Position numbers and translations under genes: made by a program. Below are positions 10,905 through 37,500 of a DNA stretch of 37,500 bases, piece by piece (position 1 is the first letter of the stretch; the number at the start of each line of letters is the position of its first letter). The DNA is from Paratrimastix pyriformis (lineage: Eukaryota > Preaxostyla > Paratrimastigidae), in the NCBI GenBank assembly GCA_027972325.1, contig JAPMOS010000101.1, forward strand, positions 7,501 to 45,000, given 5' to 3'. A model generated the notes under the pieces. The model saw nothing but the letters and a program-made list of their open reading frames with translations. It was not told where the DNA came from and did not search any database.

Positions 10905-13900
10905 TCAGCGCAAAGGTGGTGGTGGCAGGGCCAAAAACTCCTCGAGTGCCCATCCCTGGCGGAACTCCACCGGCCCACCGTCATCGTCATCCTCGCCTTC
11001 CTGCCGAAACTCCTCCTCTGCCCCCGCCTCGGCCTCGGGGGGCCCTCCGACCGCCTCGGGCAGGTGCTGGCGGCCGCGGCCGGGTATGCCGAGGTGGAGC
11101 ACCCGCTGGTGGAAGGTCCGCAGCTGGGGCCGATGGCCAACCGAGAGCAGCCCGATGCGAGCCCGCCCCAGCAGCCCGTACACGCGCCGTTCCAGGCCCA
11201 CCTGATGGCACCCCCAAAACCCCGGCACACAGCCATGAGCGGGGAAAATTCGTCGTGGATTGATACACCAAGGGCAGGGCAAGTGTATCAGCGCGCAAGC
11301 CGAAACACGCCCCATGAGGGAGCTGTGTTGAATCTGTTCAAGCTGATATGTATCAGCAATCGCCAGTGTTCAAGCGGAAACACGCCCCGGAGACATGTCG
11401 ATCTTCTTTTCTGCATGAATCCGTTCAAGGCAACGCTGAGATGTCTCGAGAGTATGTATCGGGCGCAACCCTCAATCTGATGGCAGGACGGACGGGGAGC
11501 GAGGACGTGGCCTCGTCGAGGACGGCCCACTTGGGCATGTGGAAGAGCAGTCGGGCGATGGCCACCAGCTGCTGCTCGCCCGGCGAGAGAATCTGCGCCC
11601 CGCATCATCATCAGCATCATTATCATCAGCATCATCATCATCAGCATCACCCAGTCATCATCACCCAGTCACCCAGTCATCATCACCCAGTCATCATCAC
11701 CCAGTCATCATCACCCAGTCATCATCAACATCAACATCAACATAATCCATCATCATGCAACAACATCATCATCACAACAAACGATGTGAATGCGAAAAGG
11801 GGGACCTAGAAACTGTCCGGACCACTGCTCGGCAGGTGACGGACCTGAGACCAGTCGGGACACGAAGTCGGCTGCTCCTGGATGTGGCTTGCCACCTGGG
11901 CGGCCAATCCCACGAGGGTTATCAGTTCCCTGAAGCGGGAAATATCCAATGTGTCCTCTGTGATGCAAGACCCCGAGACGGGCCGAGAACGGTGCGGGAA
12001 AATGATGACGGGGACAAGAAAATGACGAAGACGCGAAGTGTGGTGGACAGACCAGGGGCTGGGTATGCCACCTGAGCGCGCAGGGTGCCTGGGATGAGGT
12101 AGGGCCGCTGGGGCAGATACATGACGGCCTTCCAGTGTGGGCGCACTGGATCGGGTTCCTGTTCCGCGGCAGCAGCGATCGGGGTCTTCAGGCAGCTGGC
12201 GTCGTAGAAGGGCCACATGCCGGCCAGCACGCGGAGCAGTGTCGACTTGCCGCACCCGCTTGGCCCCGTCACCAGGAGCGATTGGCCCACGCCCAGGCTC
12301 AGGTCCAGATCTGAGCGGGGGGTCGAACAGATGTGTCAGTGTCTGTGTCGTCTGTCTTTCGTGGAAATACACGCAAACAACATCATCTGCACTGACACAT
12401 TCTACACACGCACTACACGTACATTGAGGGGTAGAGGGAGGGCGACAGACCGGAGACAAGACAGCGGCCGGTCGGGAGGCGAACGGTGAGGTGGCGCGCC
12501 TCAAACCCCGCAGAAAGACCGCTCTCATCCAGAGGAGGAAGAGGGACCGTCGGCATAGGAGGAGGATGACAGGTCGTATCTTGCAATGAAGGGGAGGCGG
12601 AGGGAGGCGGGGGTATCACCAGGCGAGTGAGCGCCGCGGACAGGGAGGGAGGATTCAATCTAGAAGATCGAAGAGGGGAAACCAATGAACGGGGTGCGAT
12701 TGCCTTTGCACACGAGAGAGAACAAGTGGAAGGAGGGCAAAGACGGGGAGGGCAAAGACGGGGAGGAGGACAAAGACGGGGGACAACAGACTTCCCCAGG
12801 AGGTCGTCGGAAACCTCAAGAAACTGGCCAACGCGAGAAGTCAGTCCGCTCAACTCGGAAAAGCTGCGAGGCGAACAGGAAAAAGGCACGATGAACGGAA
12901 GTGCAGGGAAGCCTTGGCGCACCAACAAGCCGGGCCGGATGCCGAGTGGAACAGCAAGAGACGGAAGAGCGGCAGCAGGGGGTGCGGACTTTGGCGCCAA
13001 CTGGATCATCTTCCCCAGCGAGTCGGCCAGTGTCGTCAGGATGAACACGCTCTAGAGATCAAGGCCAGGTTGCGACCCGACTATGTGACAAAGGGGAGAG
13101 GATGGCGGACTTGACTGATCTGCTCGGCCACCTGGCCAGGATCCAGCCCGTGGAAGACGTCCGTCATGAAGATGAAGTAGCCCATCAGTCCATAGGCACC
13201 GACATCGCTGAAAAAAGTTCCCATCTGCGGCCAGGAGCCACACAGACAAACAAACAAACAAAAAAAAAAAAACGGAAATGAAGGACTGTGTGCAGTGCGT
13301 GTTTGTGAGTTGGCAAAATTTTATGGAGAGTAACAAATGATTTTTTTTATATTTTTCACATGTTTCCGCTGCCTAAACGGGATTGCGGTGGTTTGCCAGC
13401 AGACCATCGTGGAGGCAGCAAGAACCCAGGAGCGCCAGATGATCGCCCAGCGTGCCTTCATGAGGGCAACCAACGCAGAGGCGACTGCCGTTTCTTCAAC
13501 TTCCTGACCGCCTGTGGGCAGAAACACACAATGAAACACGCGTCCCCGGTGTCCATTGGATGATAGCTGGATGATAGCTGGATGATAGCTGGATGATAGT
13601 TGGGTGATAATGATGATGCTGATGATGCTGACTGATGATGATGATGATGATGGGATGATGAGAGAACATGCTGTGTATTTGCGAGGGCGCAGGCGACAAG
13701 TTCGAGAAGAAAGATTACTCGCGCCTTCGCGATGATGATGATGATGATTGGATGGATGATGAAAGCATGATGATGACGGACCGTAGAACGTGATGGCCTC
13801 GGCGTTCTCGCGCAGCCTGACGTGGTGCGACCGAAAGATGCCCTCGAGGTTTTCATTGCGGAAGACCATCCGGGCCAGCGAGTTCATCAGGAACCGACAC

Positions 13901-14686
13901 ACCAGGAAGAGCACAACGTAGAAGGCAAGCAGGGCCACCGGGCCGATGTAACCTCGGTTAATCCACGCCCAACCCGCATAGTAGCAAATATTGACGGGGG
14001 TGTCCAAAAGGGTGCTGGGGAGGATGTATCGGCAACCGAAACAAGGGTTCCCAGACCAGTACACATCCGACCACCGCTGTGCCCAGAGATCTGCGTCCTG
14101 GGTGATTCTCTGGTCGGGGTTGGAGATACGATCGTCCAAACGACACATTTTGTAGAGAATATTCCCTTTGGACTGGAGATATTTCAGGTGCATCGCTTTG
14201 CACGTGAATAACCGCAAAAAGATCGCCATGAACGGAGGGAAGAGTTTGATCGAACCGCGAATAAAAGAAAAAAGGAGGTACCAAAATAGACTGTAATAAA
14301 CTGCGTCCCTGGGGGCTGGGATAAGTCGACCAGAGAAAAAAAGCCACAAACCAAAACTGTGGAGGATCTTGGTTGATGAGAGCCTTCTGGAACTTTCCCT
14401 TGATTAACCCGTAACCCGATGTGATCGGAAGGTTAGCTAATACGAGTCCCACCATGACCAAGTAGGGAAAGTAGACCCCCCAACTTTGGAAGGAGTGCGT
14501 TGTCTTCAGTATCCTCCAAAAGTCCTTCCAGAAAGAAAATGTTTCTTTTGATTTGCAAGCAGCTTTCTTTGGTGAGTAAAGTCGCGTCTCATTCCGTAAT
14601 AATGGCTGGTTCTCTCGAAATGAATCCGAATCTGAATTCACGATGTAATCCGGCATAGCCGGTTCATCCAAAGAGGATCTAGCCAT
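10905..14686 (-). CDS. Gene B1: ABC half-transporter, ABCD family (ABCD4-like)
   Basis: Twelve exons: 14686-14352, 14308-14057, 14014-13782, 13511-13405, 13224-13111, 13051-12990, 12863-12792, 12659-12451, 12310-12053, 11957-11845, 11592-11494, 11201-10905. They total 2151 nt (716 residues plus stop), with no phase break. The N-terminal half is a membrane domain with the ABCD motif [13 protein letters not shown] and the EAA-like loop NAEAITFY. In the nucleotide-binding domain I see Walker [10 protein letters not shown] (about 477-485), Q-loop YLPQRPYL, signature LSPGEQQ (about 587-593), Walker [10 protein letters not shown] (D611, E612) and H-loop SVGHRPQ (H641). An LSPGE signature in place of LSGGE and RVGQ before the linker match human ABCD4 as I remember it; known ABCD proteins dimerise and move acyl-CoAs (peroxisome) or cobalamin (lysosome). 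Substrate and organelle cannot be read here. The C-terminus carries an acidic tail after the H-loop. Start: ATG at 14686; an in-frame ATG at 14761 would overlap gene B2 and is less likely. Confidence 0.9.
13661..13731 (+). repeat. SINE-like dispersed repeat, copy 1 (intron 3 of B1)
   Basis: Shares with the other copies the core ATGCTGTGTATTTGCGAGGG, then CGCAGGCGACAAGTTC and AAGATTACTCGCGCC. Flanked by GAT arrays on both sides. Confidence 0.75.
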
Positions 14687-14731
14687 TATCCCTTTTATTT
14701 GATCAGTTGTGTTTCCGGATTCGGAATCAGG
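14687..14731. promoter_or_regulatory. Presumed bidirectional promoter/5' leader between B1 and B2
   Basis: Only 45 bp separate the two divergent ATG codons. The stretch is AT-richer than the flanking exons and holds a TTTTATTT run, but no clear TATA box in both directions. Either the core promoter is extremely compact or promoter elements lie inside the first exons. It is also the centre of the mirror-image gene arrangement. Confidence 0.5.
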
Positions 14732-23154
<8,423 letters not shown>

Positions 23155-23237
23155 AGGATCGCAAGTTCAATGCGTTGGTTTTTTTGTTCTTTTACACCCT
23201 CTCACCCTTTTTCGATTGTTTGTCCAAATTCGATGGT

Positions 23238-23290
23238 GTTTCCCTGTGTATCTGCGAGGGCGCAGGCGACAAAAAGTTGAATACGTAACT
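23238..23290 (+). repeat. SINE-like repeat fragment (copy 7)
   Basis: GTGTATCTGCGAGGGCGCAG then GCGACAAAAAGTTGAATACG, downstream of the B2 stop. Confidence 0.65.
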
Positions 23291-23404
23291 AACGTTATTT
23301 TTGTACTTGATCAGATTGACGAAGGAGTTTGTTTGTGGTTGCTGCTCCATGACATGTCAATCGCAATCGGAGCGGCTGGCTGGAGCTTTTCCCCAAGCCC
23401 GCCA

Positions 23405-23647
23405 CACATTGCGACAACACATTGCGACAACACATTGCGACAACACATGCGACCATTGCGACACATTGCGACAACACATTGCGACAACACATGCGACCAT
23501 TGCGACACATTGCGACACATTGCGACACATTGCGACACATTGCGACAACACATTGCGACAACACATTGCGACAACACATTGCGACAGCACATTGCGACAG
23601 CACATTGCGACAGCACATTGCGACAGCACATTGCGACAACACATTGC
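23405..23647 (+). repeat. 13-bp tandem array (ACATTGCGACAAC)
   Basis: About twenty units of CATTGCGACA with ACA/GCA spacer variants in the B2-C gap. Confidence 0.85.
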
Positions 23648-24705
23648 CAAAGAGGGCCGAGGATGACCCAGTGATCCATGCATCGGCTAGGGTCTGGAGC
23701 TTGAGGTTACGTTCTGGCCTCAAGTCTCGGAGTTTTCTGAGTGGCTCACCGTTGTGCCATTCCACCCTCTCACAGGCACAGTCTGTTCGCTTCGGCCCTT
23801 GTTTCCCCCCTGAAACCCTCCCCCCCCCCCCCCCCCCGGGAGATCCGAATGATTCTAACAAACGTCGGTTCGAACCGCGACTTTTCAAGTCGCACCAGAA
23901 AACAGAACGAGAGGGGGGGGAGAGACTGTCAACTCATTGAAGAAGGAAAAAGGAAGAAGACAGAAGGCGAAAAAGAAAAAAAACACAAAGGAAGGGGCGG
24001 GACGGGCTTGAGAAAAAGACAATCAGGAGGCAATGAACGGGAGATTGTTGGTCGATGAGACGACAAAGTCCGGACGGGAGCGCCATCGACACATGGCCAA
24101 AGAATGAATGGAAAAAACGGGGGATTTGGAGAAAGACGACCAAAGGACAAGGAATGGCATCAGAGGGGGGGAGTATGTGTGTGCGGAGAGGGGGACAACT
24201 CACGGAGAGAATGATGACGAGCCGAGACCAACGGACAGACACAACATCTGACACACCACACACGAGGAGGACAGACGGGAAGGAAAAGAGAATGGACGGA
24301 ACGGAACGGAACGGAAGGGGTGGGTAGAAACGCCTCCCCCCAAAAAACGGCCCCAAACTGCCCAAGAGAAAGGGGAAGCATCGGATGGATGGAAGATGGT
24401 GGGGCGGGGTGGTGGTGGGTGGTGGACGGCGGCAAGGCCAAGGCCAAAAGACGAGTCAAAAAAACAAAACAAAACAAAAAACAACAACCCCAAGGGGGAC
24501 GAATGAATCCAGAACAGCCTTGAAAAAGACCAAAAAACAAAAAATATGTCGACGCATTTTTTTTTTTTTGGACCAGATCTGGGTGGGGTTCCGGTAAAAC
24601 CCCAAACCACCGCATCGCCTCAAGTCTGCAGGTCAGGGGTGTGGGGACCCTTGCCCCACCACCCCCCGTGAAAAACAACAACAACAACGAATAGCAATGG
24701 CCAAA

Positions 24706-37500
<12,795 letters not shown>

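Larger units (their letters stand above)
23155..24705. other. Convergent intergenic gap between genes B2 and C
   Basis: 1.55 kb between facing stop codons. Holds SINE-like copy 7, a 13-bp tandem array (23405-23647), a C-run at 23819-23837 and purine-rich unique sequence (23880-24600). Open frames here lack support from the paralogous locus. Confidence 0.6.

Noticed and set aside
13360-13404. Extension of B1 exon 4 to a GTGAA donor
   Set aside because: A GTCTG donor at 13404 gives the same exon length (107 nt) and phase as B2 exon 4.
23405-23647. CRISPR-like direct repeats
   Set aside because: Head-to-tail 13-mers without unique spacers in a eukaryotic locus: an ordinary minisatellite.
23868-23886. 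tRNA-like B box (GGTTCGAACC)
   Set aside because: The motif is a palindrome; no matching acceptor or anticodon stem and no A box could be placed upstream.

Overview
The window is nuclear DNA of an intron-rich eukaryote, most likely a free-living protist; the sequence alone does not name it. Exons are GC-rich and cut by at least 54 introns. Long introns are filled with trinucleotide arrays, mostly (ATC)n/(GAT)n. There are no bacterial features, and I recognise no rRNA, tRNA or snRNA gene. Long open frames of Ser, His, Ile, Met or Asp are frames through these arrays, not genes.

Four spliced protein genes can be built exon by exon. In each one the reading phase is kept across every junction. 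Order: gene A (+, 322-10064, 5' end outside the window), gene B1 (-, 14686-10905), gene B2 (+, 14732-23154) and gene C (-, 24706 to beyond 37500). B1 and B2 are paralogous ABC half-transporters of the ABCD family, closest to the ABCD4 type. A and C are paralogous multi-pass membrane proteins. Both have a tail in which a membrane segment is followed by a basic/amphipathic helix ending in an L-L-P motif; the arrangement recalls TmcB-like sensor proteins of protists, but that naming is weak.

The layout A> <B1 B2> <C is a mirror image: the block [ABC transporter + membrane protein] occurs twice, head to head, around a centre near 14.71 kb where the two ABC start codons are only 45 bp apart. Exon phases are the same between paralogs and most exon lengths are identical, so an old inverted duplication is the simplest reading. 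A and C have diverged widely. B1 and B2 are patchy: some exons are almost identical at the DNA level and others are strongly diverged, as expected from gene conversion.

The 5' splice sites are unusual. 49 of the 54 inferred introns begin GTCTG or GTCCG (GTCYG), not GTRAG or GTATG. All end in AG. Introns fall into very short ones (42-54 nt, four cases) and long repeat-filled ones.

Other contents: two inverted copies of an unclassified element of about 1.3-1.5 kb, each embedded in an ATC array; at least nine copies or fragments of a short SINE-like repeat; a broken second copy of an ABC signature exon; several tandem duplications of exon edges with their splice sites; and many satellites. Convergent intergenic gaps (10065-10904 and 23155-24705) hold no gene I can support.
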